From the NCBI GenBank assembly GCA_041605955.1, contig JBFIXI010000012.1, forward strand, positions 15,000 through 78,999: a DNA stretch of 64,000 nt, written 5' to 3'. Below, piece after piece: positions 17,008-25,740 of this stretch; within the stretch, counting starts at the first letter, position 1; each line of letters opens with the position of its first letter. The DNA is from JAHEJX01 sp041605955 (GTDB lineage Bacteria; Actinomycetota; Acidimicrobiia; Spongiisociales; UBA5794). The notes beneath the pieces are model-generated. The model did no database searches. It was given only the letters and a program-made list of their open reading frames with translations, and was not told where the DNA came from. Made by a program: the position numbers and the translations under genes.

Positions 17008-17029
17008 CTTGGCTTCCGAGCGGCACGCA

Positions 17030-17290
17030 ATGACTTTGCTTTACGGCCTCACAATCGCGATCGGTGCCGGTGGCGTCCTCGTCGTCGTGGCGTTGGCGCT
17101 CGATCCGGCGCGTCCGGCGCTGGCGGCGCCGGTTCGTCATGTCCTGGTCGGGCTGCTGGGTTTTGGCCTGGCCGGGATGTCGGCGTCCTTCGGTGGCTGG
17201 CCGGCGGGACTGGCGATCGTGGCCGCGGGCGGCGGGGCCGCACTGTTGATCCTCCTTGGCATCCGCTACAACGCCCAGGAGGAGGAATGA
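17030..17290 (+). CDS. Small membrane protein, two or three helices
   Basis: An 86-residue hydrophobic protein (MTLLYGLTIAIGAGGVLVVV...) with about three transmembrane segments and a short acidic tail. I do not recognise a family. It lies 22 bp after queG, and its stop overlaps the start of the phosphoesterase gene (ATGA), so it is part of that operon. The ATG at 17030 was chosen because the longer frame overlaps queG. Confidence 0.6.
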   Translation: MTLLYGLTIAIGAGGVLVVVALALDPARPALAAPVRHVLVGLLGFGLAGMSASFGGWPAGLAIVAAGGGAALLILLGIRYNAQEEE

Positions 17291-18039
17291 GGCTCATTGG
17301 CGATGTCCATGGCGCAGTCGCCCCACTGCGAAAGACGGTCGCGGAGCCCGGGCCGTTGCTGATCCTGGGCGATCTCATCAACTTCATCGACTACCGCAAC
17401 AACCAGGGGATCGTGACCGATATCTCCGGTAAGGAGTTCACCGACCGAATGGTCGAGTTGCGCACCGCCGGCGAAGCGGTGGCGGCCGGAGCGCTGTGGC
17501 GTGAGTTCCGCAAGGGAAGGGAAGACGAGCTGCGAGCTGCCTACGACGCCGCCATTCGGGCTGCGTACGACGAAGTGCTGCCGATCCTCGACCGACCGGA
17601 CTGTTATGTCACGTACGGCAATGTGGATCGGCCGGATCTGATTCGCCAGAAGCTGCCGGCGGCCGCCCGCTTCGTAGATGGCGAGGTGATAGAGGTCGAA
17701 GGCGTGGGCATTGGCGTCGCCGGCGGAGGCATCGTGTCGATCAACACGCCTGGGGAAGTGTCAGAGGATGAGATGGAGGCCAAACTCGAAGCCATCGGCT
17801 CGGTCGAGATGCTGTGCACTCACGTGCCGCCGGCCATCGATGCTTTGCAGCGTGACGTCATCGGCGGCAGGGCCAAGGGCTCGAAGGCGGTCCTCGCCTA
17901 CATCGAGCGTATTCAGCCCAAATGGCACTACTTCGGCGACGTTCACCAACCGCAGGCGTCCACTTGGCGCATCGGTCGCACTGTGTGTCGCAACGTCGGC
18001 TACTTCCGAGCCACCGGACGGGCTATCGAGCACTCGTGA
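17287..18039 (+). CDS. Calcineurin-like metallophosphoesterase
   Basis: A 250-residue protein with the metal-binding order of the family: a D-x-H block at the N-terminus (RLIGDVHGAV), GDLINF, a GNVDRPD block in place of GNHD, CTHVPP, and WHYFGDVHQP near the end. It should be a cytosolic two-metal phosphoesterase; the substrate is unknown. The start overlaps the small membrane protein gene. Confidence 0.82.
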   Translation: MRLIGDVHGAVAPLRKTVAEPGPLLILGDLINFIDYRNNQGIVTDISGKEFTDRMVELRTAGEAVAAGALWREFRKGREDELRAAYDAAIRAAYDEVLPILDRPDCYVTYGNVDRPDLIRQKLPAAARFVDGEVIEVEGVGIGVAGGGIVSINTPGEVSEDEMEAKLEAIGSVEMLCTHVPPAIDALQRDVIGGRAKGSKAVLAYIERIQPKWHYFGDVHQPQASTWRIGRTVCRNVGYFRATGRAIEHS

Positions 18040-18062
18040 CTAGCCTTCCGGGGTAACGGTTA

Positions 18063-18094
18063 CCAGAGTCGATCCGGCCCAGAGTCGATCCGGC
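18063..18094. repeat. 16-bp tandem duplication
   Basis: CCAGAGTCGATCCGGC occurs twice back to back in the gap between the phosphoesterase and SRPBCC genes, 15 bases before the next start codon. It may be a slippage product; no known binding site is recognised. Confidence 0.8.
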
Positions 18095-18109
18095 TCGGAA
18101 AGGCCCACA

Positions 18110-18550
18110 ATGGCGATGGAAGGTACGGTGCAGCGCATTGAGGTGTCTGCTGATCCGCAGCACATCTACGAGGTTGCGCTCGACCTGGAGGCTTATCCCG
18201 AGTGGGCCAGCGGAGTCAAACAGGTAGAGATCCTGGAAGAGGATGAGCACGGCCGTCCGCTGCGCGTCGACTTCAGGGCAGACGCAATGATCAAGGAGAT
18301 CAACTACACGCTGCGCTATTCGTACGAGATGGAGAACGGCTTCTCCTGGACGGCGGAGCCGGGAGACGACATCAAAGCGATGGACGGCAGCTACGAGTTC
18401 AACGAGTTGGAGGACGGTTCCACCGAGGTGCTCTACGCACTGCGGGTCGATCCGGCCTTCACGGTGCCCGGTTTCCTGCGACGCCAGGCAGAGAAGCAGA
18501 TCGTCTCGAGTGCGCTGCGCGGGCTCAAGAAGAGATCCGAAGGCCGCTGA
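18110..18550 (+). CDS. SRPBCC (START-like) lipid/ligand-binding family protein
   Basis: A 146-residue protein of the polyketide-cyclase/dehydrase fold: an N-terminal strand, the SADPQHIYEVALDLEAYPEWASGV helix-grip signature and a long C-terminal helix (FLRRQAEKQIVSSALRGLKKR). It probably binds a hydrophobic ligand. GGAAAGG lies before the ATG. Its stop overlaps the start of the ArsA-type ATPase by one base (TGATG), a pairing that suggests joint work with that ATPase. Confidence 0.82.
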   Translation: MAMEGTVQRIEVSADPQHIYEVALDLEAYPEWASGVKQVEILEEDEHGRPLRVDFRADAMIKEINYTLRYSYEMENGFSWTAEPGDDIKAMDGSYEFNELEDGSTEVLYALRVDPAFTVPGFLRRQAEKQIVSSALRGLKKRSEGR

Positions 18551-19719
18551 TGCGGATCCTGCTGGTCACCGGCAAGGGTGGCGTGGGCAAGACCACGATC
18601 GCCGCCGCCACCGGGTTGCGGGCCGCCGAGATGGGCTACCGCACCCTCGTCACCTCGACCGATCCGGCTCATAGCCTCGCCGACGCCTTCCAGGTCAAGC
18701 TGGAGGACAACCCGACTCGGATCGCAACGCGACTGGTGGCTCAGCAGATCGACTCGCAGCAGCGACTCGAGGAATCGTGGGGGGACGTGCGGGACCATCT
18801 CACCGAGCTCTTCGACTGGTCGGGGCTCAAGGGAATCGAGGCCGAAGAGTTGACGGTGTTTCCCGGCATGGACGAGATCTTCGCCCTGGCCAGCGTGCGC
18901 GACCATGCGGCCTCCGGCAACTACGACTTGATCGTCGTCGACTGTGCGCCCACCGCGGAGACGCTGCGACTGCTCAGCCTCCCCGAAGTGCTGTCGTGGT
19001 ACATGGAGAAGATCTTCCCGATCGGGCGGCGAGTAGCGAGTTTTGTGCGCCCGGTTCTCAACCGGGTGACGAGCCTTCCGGTCGCCGACGACAAAGTATT
19101 CGCCGCAGTGGCGTCGTTCTACGAGCGGCTGGACGGCATCCGCGACATCTTGTCTGATCCCGAAATCACCAGTGCACGGCTCGTCATGAATCCGGAGAAG
19201 ATGGTCATCTCGGAGGCGCGGCGCACCTACACGTACTTGGGTCTGTTTGGATACGCAGTCGACACTGCGATCGTGAACCGGGTGCTTCCGGATACTGTGA
19301 CCGACCCCTACTTCGACCGCTGGCAAGAGATACAGAAGAACCACCTCGAATCGGTCTATGACGGCTTCGCCGATGTGGATATTCGTGAGCTGCGTCTATT
19401 CGATGAAGAGATGGTGGGCATGGATCGGCTGCGCTTGGTAGGTGAGGAGCTGTACGAGGGTCGCGACCCGACGGACCATTTCTCGTCCGGCAGGTCGTTT
19501 CGCGTCGAAGACGAGGGAGACAACGTCGTCCTGGTGCTCACCGTGCCCTTCGTCGACAAGGCCGACGTGGATGTGCTGCGGCATGGTGATGAGCTGTTCA
19601 TCACGGTGGGGCCTTACCGAAGGTCCTTCGTGCTGCCCGACTCGCTGAAGCGTCGGGAAGTGCGTCGCGCTCAACTCGTCGACGCTGAGTTGCGGGTAAC
19701 GTTTGGCCTCGATGACTGA
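18550..19719 (+). CDS. ArsA/Get3-type ATPase with C-terminal Hsp20-like domain
   Basis: A 389-residue protein. The deviant Walker A GKGGVGKTT is at residues 8-16, followed by STDPAHSL (switch I) and VVDCAPTAETLRLL (switch II). After about residue 310 comes a small beta-sandwich like alpha-crystallin/Hsp20 (FRVEDEGDNVVLVLTVPF ... LFITVGPYRRSFVLPDSL), the ArsA_HSP20 fusion known in actinobacteria. The arsenite-binding Cys triad of true ArsA is not evident, so a targeting or chaperone-like role is more likely than arsenic efflux. Confidence 0.87.
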   Translation: MRILLVTGKGGVGKTTIAAATGLRAAEMGYRTLVTSTDPAHSLADAFQVKLEDNPTRIATRLVAQQIDSQQRLEESWGDVRDHLTELFDWSGLKGIEAEELTVFPGMDEIFALASVRDHAASGNYDLIVVDCAPTAETLRLLSLPEVLSWYMEKIFPIGRRVASFVRPVLNRVTSLPVADDKVFAAVASFYERLDGIRDILSDPEITSARLVMNPEKMVISEARRTYTYLGLFGYAVDTAIVNRVLPDTVTDPYFDRWQEIQKNHLESVYDGFADVDIRELRLFDEEMVGMDRLRLVGEELYEGRDPTDHFSSGRSFRVEDEGDNVVLVLTVPFVDKADVDVLRHGDELFITVGPYRRSFVLPDSLKRREVRRAQLVDAELRVTFGLDD

Positions 19720-19939
19720 CGACATCCCATCCTCCGGCAACGGGAACGACGAGTCTTCGCTCGACCAACACGAGCTCAGCGAGGCGTTACGCACCGGCCT
19801 CCGCCAAGCCGGTTACCACGTCTTGCGGGCCGGTTATGAGCTGCTCGCCGGGGTGAGCGCGTTTCTCGAAGCCGTGGGCGGCGGCAGCGCCGAAGGCGAG
19901 GACGGCCGAATCGAGGCCCAGCGAATCGAGGTCGAGTGA
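19712..19939 (+). CDS. Small acidic hypothetical protein
   Basis: A 75-residue acidic protein (MTDDIPSSGNGNDE...) with one amphipathic helix in the middle (ALRTGLRQAGYHVLRAGYELLAGVSAF). It overlaps the ATPase gene by 8 bp and the ROK gene by GTGA, so it is certainly within the operon. I recognise no family. Confidence 0.6.
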   Translation: MTDDIPSSGNGNDESSLDQHELSEALRTGLRQAGYHVLRAGYELLAGVSAFLEAVGGGSAEGEDGRIEAQRIEVE

Positions 19940-20892
19940 GCGCCGCCATCGGCGTTGACATCGGCGGTACCAAGCTGTTGGCCATTCGGTACGAAGATGG
20001 TGTGGCCGTCGACGAATATCGCACCGTAAAGCCGGACGACGGTGATCTGATGGTGGCCGGCGTCCTCGAGGCGGTTGCCAAACTGGCTCGCAACCAGGAG
20101 CTCACGGCATGTGGGGTCGGCGTGGCCGGGCTGGTGGACTTCGCGGCTGGCACATTCGTATGGGGACCCCACGTCGACGGGATCGGGATCGAGCTGCGCG
20201 ACGAGCTCGCCGAGGAGCTCGACGTTCCCGTGGTCGTCGACAACGACGCCAACACGACGGCATTTGCCGAGCATCGTGTTGGGGCGGGCCGAGGCAGCAA
20301 TGCCATGCTGATGCTCACACTGGGTACCGGTATCGGCGGAGCCATGGTCATCGACGGTGAGGTGTATCGGGGTCGTAGATTCGCCGGTGAGTTCGGCCAT
20401 GCCCGACTGGCTCGCAGCGACCAGCTGTGTGATTGCGGGCACCGGGGATGCTGGGAGACCGAAGCCGCCGGGCCCGCGCTCGAGCGGATGGCTCGCGATC
20501 TCATCGAGTCGGACCCGCACGGTTCGTTGGCAAGGGCGCTCGCCGGCGGCGAGGCCGAGGAGGCGGCTGCGGCCGTGTCGGGGCCTCGAGTCACCGCCGC
20601 GGCGGCGGCAGGTGACCCGCAAGCGATCGCGCTGATCACGCAGATCGGCCGGGCATTCGGGCAGGGGCTGGCGGCCGTGATCTCCATGGTCGACCCGGAT
20701 CGCATCGTCATTGGAGGCGGGCTGGGCTCGATCGGTGAGGTGTTGTTGGATCCGATACGCAAGAGTGCGAGCGAGGCGCGCTATGCAGCGGCCCACTGGG
20801 AGCTGCCTCCGATCCTGCCGGCCGAGCTCGGCGAGCAGGCAGGCGCCGTGGGGGCGGCGCTGCTGGCACTCCACGAGGCCGGCGATGAGTGA
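19936..20892 (+). CDS. ROK-family sugar kinase (glucokinase-like)
   Basis: A 318-residue ASKHA-fold kinase. The phosphate loop GVDIGGTKLLA is at the N-terminus, LGTGIGGAMVI in the middle, and the ROK zinc motif CDCGHRGCWE is complete. The catalytic Asp is in VVDNDANTTAF. The product is probably a glucokinase or related hexokinase. The GTG start overlaps the previous stop (GTGA). Confidence 0.88.
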   Translation: MSAAIGVDIGGTKLLAIRYEDGVAVDEYRTVKPDDGDLMVAGVLEAVAKLARNQELTACGVGVAGLVDFAAGTFVWGPHVDGIGIELRDELAEELDVPVVVDNDANTTAFAEHRVGAGRGSNAMLMLTLGTGIGGAMVIDGEVYRGRRFAGEFGHARLARSDQLCDCGHRGCWETEAAGPALERMARDLIESDPHGSLARALAGGEAEEAAAAVSGPRVTAAAAAGDPQAIALITQIGRAFGQGLAAVISMVDPDRIVIGGGLGSIGEVLLDPIRKSASEARYAAAHWELPPILPAELGEQAGAVGAALLALHEAGDE

Positions 20893-21310
20893 CGGTCCTG
20901 CGCTGCGCTACACGTCCGACGGCGACTCGGAGGAAGTGCCGGCGCGCCCGCGCAACCGCGCCGAGCTGCTGCGGGAAGCGGCGCTGGCGGTGCCCCACCT
21001 CGCCCTCCTGTTGGGGAGGCTGCTGCGCGATCCGCTGGTGCCGTGGAAGCGGAAGATCTTGGCCGGCGCCGCCCTCGCCTACGTGGTGGCTCCGATCGAC
21101 GTGCTCCCCGATGCCATTCCACTCATTGGGCGAGTCGACGACATCGTCCTGCTAGCCGCGGCGATCCACCACTTGATGGGGGCCGTTCCTCCGGAACGGC
21201 TGGCCGCCTACTGGGAGGGCTCGGAGGATGCCCTCGACCTAGTTGCCGGGATCGTGGAATGGGGTGCCGATCTAGTCCCGAAACCGCTTCGTAATCTGCT
21301 CAGCATGTAG
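20885..21310 (+). CDS. DUF1232 (YkvA-like) membrane protein
   Basis: A 141-residue protein with the DUF1232 core KRKILAGAALAYVVAPIDVLPDAIPLIGRVDD, a short hydrophobic hairpin found in many bacteria with unknown role. The ATG at 20885 lies 8 bp inside the ROK gene, with the longer frame rejected because it runs through that gene. It is the last gene of the operon. Confidence 0.78.
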   Translation: MSDGPALRYTSDGDSEEVPARPRNRAELLREAALAVPHLALLLGRLLRDPLVPWKRKILAGAALAYVVAPIDVLPDAIPLIGRVDDIVLLAAAIHHLMGAVPPERLAAYWEGSEDALDLVAGIVEWGADLVPKPLRNLLSM

Positions 21311-21396
21311 GGCCGGATACCCGGGCGACACCCCCTACGCAGAGCGACTTTGGGGGTTGAGTCGACTTTCTCGCCGCCCGGGGTAGCCTTCCCGCA

Positions 21397-22572
21397 ATGG
21401 AATTCCGTCGCATCGGCAATCTCCCTCCCTATGTGTTCGCTGAGGTCAATCAGCTGAAGCTCGAAGCGCGGCGCCGCGGTGAGGACGTCATCGACCTGGG
21501 GTTCGGCAACCCGGACATCCCGTCGCCGCCGGCGGTCGTCGCCAAGTTGGTCGAGGCTGCTCAGAAAGAGCACAACCACCGTTATTCGGCATCGCGTGGG
21601 TTGCCCAACTTGCGCAAGGCTGTGGCGGATCGATACATGCGGCGCTTTGGCGTGACACTCGATCCGGAAACCGAGGTGATCAACACCATCGGGGCGAAAG
21701 AGGGCCTGGCCCATCTGATGTGGACTTTGGTGCAGCCCGGCGATGTCGCCTTGGTGCCTGAGCCGTCATATCCGATACACATCTATGCGCCTGCGCTGGC
21801 CGGGGCCGAGGTCATCCAGGTGCCGATGCACCTCGACGGCGATTTCTTCGAGCGTCTCCAAGCGTCGTTCGTCTCCTCGTGGCCCCGGCCTCGAGTGATC
21901 CTGACGTCGTTTCCCCACAACCCGACAACTGCCTGCGTCGAGCTGGGGTTCTTCGAGAAGCTGGTCGCCTTCGCGATCGAGCACCAGGCGGTGATCGTCC
22001 ACGACTTTGCCTATGCCGACATCCTCTTCGACGACTACGAGCCCCCCAGCTTGCTGCAAGTTCCCGGTGCCAAGGAGGTCGGCGTCGAGTTGTACACCCT
22101 GTCCAAGAGCCACTCTATGCCGGGATGGCGTGTTGGCTTCGTGGTGGGCAACGGCGAGATCGTCAGCGCGCTCGCCCAGCTCAAGTCCTACTTGGACTAC
22201 GGGACCTTCCAGCCGATTCAGATCGCCTCGATCATCGCCCTCAACGAGTGTGACGAGTACATCGACCACGTCAACGCGACTTACAAGAGACGGCGGGATG
22301 CTCTTGTCGACGCGCTGAGCCGCATCGGCTGGCAGGTGGATCCCCCTCGGGGGACGATGTTCATGTGGGCGCCGATCCCGGAGGTGGCGGCCGGGATGAG
22401 CTCCATGGAGTTCACGATGCACCTGTTGCGAGAAGGCAACATCGCGCTCAGCCCCGGCATTGGCTTTGGTCCCTCCGGGGAGGGATTCGTGCGATTCGCT
22501 TTGGTCGAGAACGAGCATCGCATCGCCCAAGGAGTCCGTGGAATCAGGAAGGCGTTGAGCCGCCTGGGGTAA
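21397..22572 (+). CDS. Class I/II PLP-dependent aminotransferase (alanine/diaminopimelate aminotransferase-like)
   Basis: A 391-residue fold-type I aminotransferase. NPD near the start, YSASRGLPNLRKA, SFPHNPTT, HDFAYADI and the PLP-lysine motif TLSKSHSMPGWRVGF are all present. It is most like the AlaC/LL-DAP aminotransferase branch; the exact amino donor is uncertain. There is no Shine-Dalgarno; TAGCCT lies seven bases before the ATG, suggesting a leaderless start. It stands just upstream of the fatty-acid cluster but is not obviously part of it. Confidence 0.87.
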   Translation: MEFRRIGNLPPYVFAEVNQLKLEARRRGEDVIDLGFGNPDIPSPPAVVAKLVEAAQKEHNHRYSASRGLPNLRKAVADRYMRRFGVTLDPETEVINTIGAKEGLAHLMWTLVQPGDVALVPEPSYPIHIYAPALAGAEVIQVPMHLDGDFFERLQASFVSSWPRPRVILTSFPHNPTTACVELGFFEKLVAFAIEHQAVIVHDFAYADILFDDYEPPSLLQVPGAKEVGVELYTLSKSHSMPGWRVGFVVGNGEIVSALAQLKSYLDYGTFQPIQIASIIALNECDEYIDHVNATYKRRRDALVDALSRIGWQVDPPRGTMFMWAPIPEVAAGMSSMEFTMHLLREGNIALSPGIGFGPSGEGFVRFALVENEHRIAQGVRGIRKALSRLG

Positions 22573-22606
22573 CCCATTCCGGGCTCTCGGGGTCTCATCA
22601 CCTGCA

Positions 22607-23533
22607 ATGCAGTATGCCGTTCTGTTCCCGGGTCAAGGCAGCCAGTCGGTCGGCATGGTGTCCGATGTGCTGGCGGGCCGCCCGGACCTGCTCGGGGCGC
22701 CCGCCAATGACGTGCTCGGTTGGGACCTGGCTGACACGATTCGGCACGGGCCCGAGGACCTGCTGACCCGGACCGATCGGGCCCAGCCCAGCCTGTATGC
22801 GACTGCGTATGCCCTGTGGGATGCCCTGGCTGCACAGGTACCGGACCCGCCGCGAGCCGCCGCCGGCCACTCACTCGGCGAGTACACGGCGTTGGCGGCA
22901 GCCGGCGTGCTCGAGTATTGGGACGGATTGGGCCTGGTTGCGGCGCGCGGCCGCGCCATGGCAGAAGCCGCGGCCGCCACTCCCTCGTCGATGGCGGCTC
23001 TGCTCGGTGCCGACGAATCCCAGGCCGAGGAGATCGCGTCTGCGCGCCGCGCCGCGTCGGGACGGCTGTGGGTTGCCAACCTCAATGCTCCCGGCCAGAT
23101 CGTGCTCGCCGGAGGGATCGAAGACATCGACTGGCTCGTGGCCTCGGCACGGGAGCTCGGAGTGCGGCGGGCGATCGAGCTCAACGTCGCCGGCGGCTTC
23201 CACTGCCCGCTGATGGAGCCGGCGGCGATCGAGCTGCGTCGCGCCCTGGACGATGTCGAATTCGGTGAACCGAGTTTCCCGGTGTATTCCAACGTAACGG
23301 CGGTGCCTGCCACCGATGTGGCCACCAGCCTCGTCGAGCAGCTGACCAGCCCCGTACAGTTCGAGCGAACCGTGGCGGCCATGGCGAATCTGGGAGTAGA
23401 AGCGTTCGTCCATGTGGGGTCCGGCGACGTCACCGCCGGTCTCGCCAAGCGGACCGCGCGGGACGCCCAGACGTTCGTCGTGTCGAGTCTCGAAGAAGCG
23501 GCGGTGGTCGCGGGGCACCTCGCCGTACAATGA
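22607..23533 (+). CDS. fabD: Malonyl-CoA:ACP transacylase
   Basis: A 308-residue enzyme that loads malonate onto ACP. FPGQGSQSVGM, the nucleophile elbow GHSLGEY (Ser89) and the later His in FHCPLM are intact. It is the first gene of the fatty-acid cluster. There is no clear ribosome site before the ATG. Confidence 0.94.
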   Translation: MQYAVLFPGQGSQSVGMVSDVLAGRPDLLGAPANDVLGWDLADTIRHGPEDLLTRTDRAQPSLYATAYALWDALAAQVPDPPRAAAGHSLGEYTALAAAGVLEYWDGLGLVAARGRAMAEAAAATPSSMAALLGADESQAEEIASARRAASGRLWVANLNAPGQIVLAGGIEDIDWLVASARELGVRRAIELNVAGGFHCPLMEPAAIELRRALDDVEFGEPSFPVYSNVTAVPATDVATSLVEQLTSPVQFERTVAAMANLGVEAFVHVGSGDVTAGLAKRTARDAQTFVVSSLEEAAVVAGHLAVQ

Positions 23534-23585
23534 AGGGATTGGGAAAGCGGTGGCCGCCACTGTGGTGTTCCGCCAGGAGAGGCGC

Positions 23586-24650
23586 ATGACGAGAGCAACC
23601 ATCACGGGCTGGGGTAAGTGCGTGCCGCCGGCGGTGCTATCCAATTTCGATCTCGAGCAAGTCATGGACACCTCGGACGAATGGATCCACACTCGCTCGG
23701 GCATAAAGGAGCGGAGGGTTGCCCACGTCGAAGTCTCCGACATGGCCGCCGTAGCGGGAGCTCATGCGATTGCCGCCGCCGGGCTAGAGCCGGGTGATAT
23801 CGACATGCTGATCATGGCCACCTGCACGCCGGACCGTTTGATCCCCTCGGCGGCGGCCATCGTCCAGGCCAAGCTGGGGGCTCACAACGCAGGAACGATG
23901 GATCTCAATGCCGCCTGCACCGGCTTTCTGTACGGCCTGAGCACTGCAACGGGGCTGATCGCCGCCGGCATCGTGCAGCGGGTACTCGTGATCGGAGCCG
24001 AGAAGCTGACGGCCTTCTTGAATCTCAACGAGCGCTCTACCGGGGTTCTCTTCGGCGATGGAGCCGGCGCCGTCGTCCTGGAAGCCACCAGCAGCGAGGA
24101 GGAGGGCATTCTCGCCAGCGAGCTGGGCTCTGACGGGCGCATGACGGAGTTGTTGACGGTCACCCACACTGGGACGGAGTATCCCGAGAAGGACCCGCTG
24201 TACGCAGAGCGCACCATCTACATGGAGGGACGCGAGGTCTTTCGCAACGCAGTCGTCAAGATGGGTGAGTCGGCGGCGCACGTGCTGGAGCAGGCTGGGT
24301 TGACGCTCGAAGACGTCGACTTGCTGATTCCGCACCAGGCCAATATCCGGATAATCGATGCCACGGCGAAGCGGATGAAGCTGAATCCCGACCAGGTCTA
24401 CGTGAATATCGCCTCGTACGGGAACACCTCGGCGGCCACGATTCCGATAGCCCTCACGGAGGCCTTGGAGGAGGGTCGTGTCGGACCGGGGAGCGTCATC
24501 GTGTTCGTTGCCTTCGGCGGCGGGCTCACCTGGGGCGGTGTGGCCCTCCGCTGGGGTCCGCGCACGACGCCGGTGAACCTGAGCCAGGCAACGTTGCCGC
24601 CCACCACCAAGACGGCTCTCGAGCTGCTGGCCGCGCGACCGCGGAGCTGA
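23586..24650 (+). CDS. fabH: 3-oxoacyl-ACP synthase III
   Basis: A 354-residue initiating condensing enzyme. The catalytic Cys111 lies in LNAACTGF, His in IPHQANIRI and Asn in YGNTSAATIP. The ATG at 23586 has GGAGAGGCGC just upstream; a longer in-frame start inside fabD is rejected. It follows fabD by 52 bp. FabH primes fatty-acid chains and often sets branched versus straight chain type; that choice cannot be read here. Confidence 0.95.
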   Translation: MTRATITGWGKCVPPAVLSNFDLEQVMDTSDEWIHTRSGIKERRVAHVEVSDMAAVAGAHAIAAAGLEPGDIDMLIMATCTPDRLIPSAAAIVQAKLGAHNAGTMDLNAACTGFLYGLSTATGLIAAGIVQRVLVIGAEKLTAFLNLNERSTGVLFGDGAGAVVLEATSSEEEGILASELGSDGRMTELLTVTHTGTEYPEKDPLYAERTIYMEGREVFRNAVVKMGESAAHVLEQAGLTLEDVDLLIPHQANIRIIDATAKRMKLNPDQVYVNIASYGNTSAATIPIALTEALEEGRVGPGSVIVFVAFGGGLTWGGVALRWGPRTTPVNLSQATLPPTTKTALELLAARPRS

Positions 24651-24654
24651 GAAG

Positions 24655-25398
24655 GTGGCCGTGGACTCGAAGGTAGTGCTGGTGACGGGCGGCTCTCGCG
24701 GCATCGGACGTGCCATCGCATCCCACTTCGGTGCTATGGGGCACAAGGTCGCCATCAACTACGCCAGCAACGAGGAGGCAGCCGCCGAGGCGGCAGCCGC
24801 GGTCCGCGATGTCGGCGGTGAAGCGCTCACGGTGGCCGCCGACGTCGGAGATGCAGCCGCCGTCGAGGCGATGTTCGCCTCTGTTACGGAGGCCTTGGGG
24901 GCGGTGGAGATCCTCGTCAACAACGCGGGGATCACGCGTGACGACTTGATGTTGCGGATGAAGCCGGACCAATGGGACGAGGTGATAGCGACCAACCTGC
25001 GTTCGGTGTATCTCTGTTCCAAGGCGGCGCTGCGAGCCATGCTGCGCGCCAAGTGGGGCCGCATCATCTCCGTGGGCTCGGTCTCGGGACTAGCGGGTAA
25101 TCCCGGCCAGGCCAACTACGCCGCCGCCAAGGCAGGCATCGTGGGATTGACGAAATCGCTCGCCAAGGAAGTCGGCTCGCGGGGAATCACCGTGAACGTG
25201 GTGGCTCCGGGCTTCATCGCCACCGATATGACGGCCGCTCTGGGGGCAGAGGCCACCGCGGCCGCCATCGAGCGAATCGCCGTCGGCAGGCTCGGCGCAG
25301 CAGACGAGGTGGCAGCGGCCGTGGGCTATCTTGCATCCGACGCAGCCGCCTACGTTACGGGGCAGACGCTCATAGTCGATGGTGGCCTGGCGTTGTAG
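24655..25398 (+). CDS. fabG: 3-oxoacyl-ACP reductase
   Basis: A 247-residue short-chain dehydrogenase. TGGSRGIGRA binds NADP(H), followed by NNAG and the catalytic Ser...Tyr-x3-Lys set (SVSG, YAAAKAG). It reduces 3-oxoacyl-ACP. It starts four bases after fabH at a GTG; a second GTG two codons later has better spacing from GAAGG. Confidence 0.94.
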   Translation: MAVDSKVVLVTGGSRGIGRAIASHFGAMGHKVAINYASNEEAAAEAAAAVRDVGGEALTVAADVGDAAAVEAMFASVTEALGAVEILVNNAGITRDDLMLRMKPDQWDEVIATNLRSVYLCSKAALRAMLRAKWGRIISVGSVSGLAGNPGQANYAAAKAGIVGLTKSLAKEVGSRGITVNVVAPGFIATDMTAALGAEATAAAIERIAVGRLGAADEVAAAVGYLASDAAAYVTGQTLIVDGGLAL

Positions 25399-25442
25399 CG
25401 AAGCAGGCCAACGAGCAAACCAATGGAAGGGGTAACGCGCCG

Positions 25443-25688
25443 ATGGAACGTTCGGAAATCGAGTCCAAGATGGTCGATCTGCTGGTTGAGGAGCTCGGGA
25501 TCGAGCGCGACAAGATTGCGATGACCTCGAAGTTCGAAGAGGACCTGGAAGTCGATTCACTTGGCGTCGTCGAGCTGCTGATGGCGCTGGAGGACAACTT
25601 CGACGTGAACATCCCGGACGAAGAGGCTGAGAACATCACAACCGTTGCGGAAGCCGTTGACGTCGTGGCGGCCAAAGTCAACGGCTGA
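25443..25688 (+). CDS. acpP: Acyl carrier protein
   Basis: An 81-residue acidic four-helix protein. The phosphopantetheine attachment serine is Ser39 in EVDSLGVVELLM. It carries the growing chain between Fab enzymes. GGAAGGG lies upstream of the ATG. It sits between fabG and fabF as in many actinobacteria. Confidence 0.96.
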   Translation: MERSEIESKMVDLLVEELGIERDKIAMTSKFEEDLEVDSLGVVELLMALEDNFDVNIPDEEAENITTVAEAVDVVAAKVNG

Positions 25689-25740
25689 CGAGTTGCAGCG
25701 ACCCGCCGTCGCGGGCCGCTGCTCGAGTCGAGGAGGACAC

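Noticed and set aside
18550..19719. Arsenical resistance locus
   Set aside because: No arsB, arsC, arsD or arsR gene is present, and the ATPase lacks the Cys metalloid site and carries an Hsp20-like tail.
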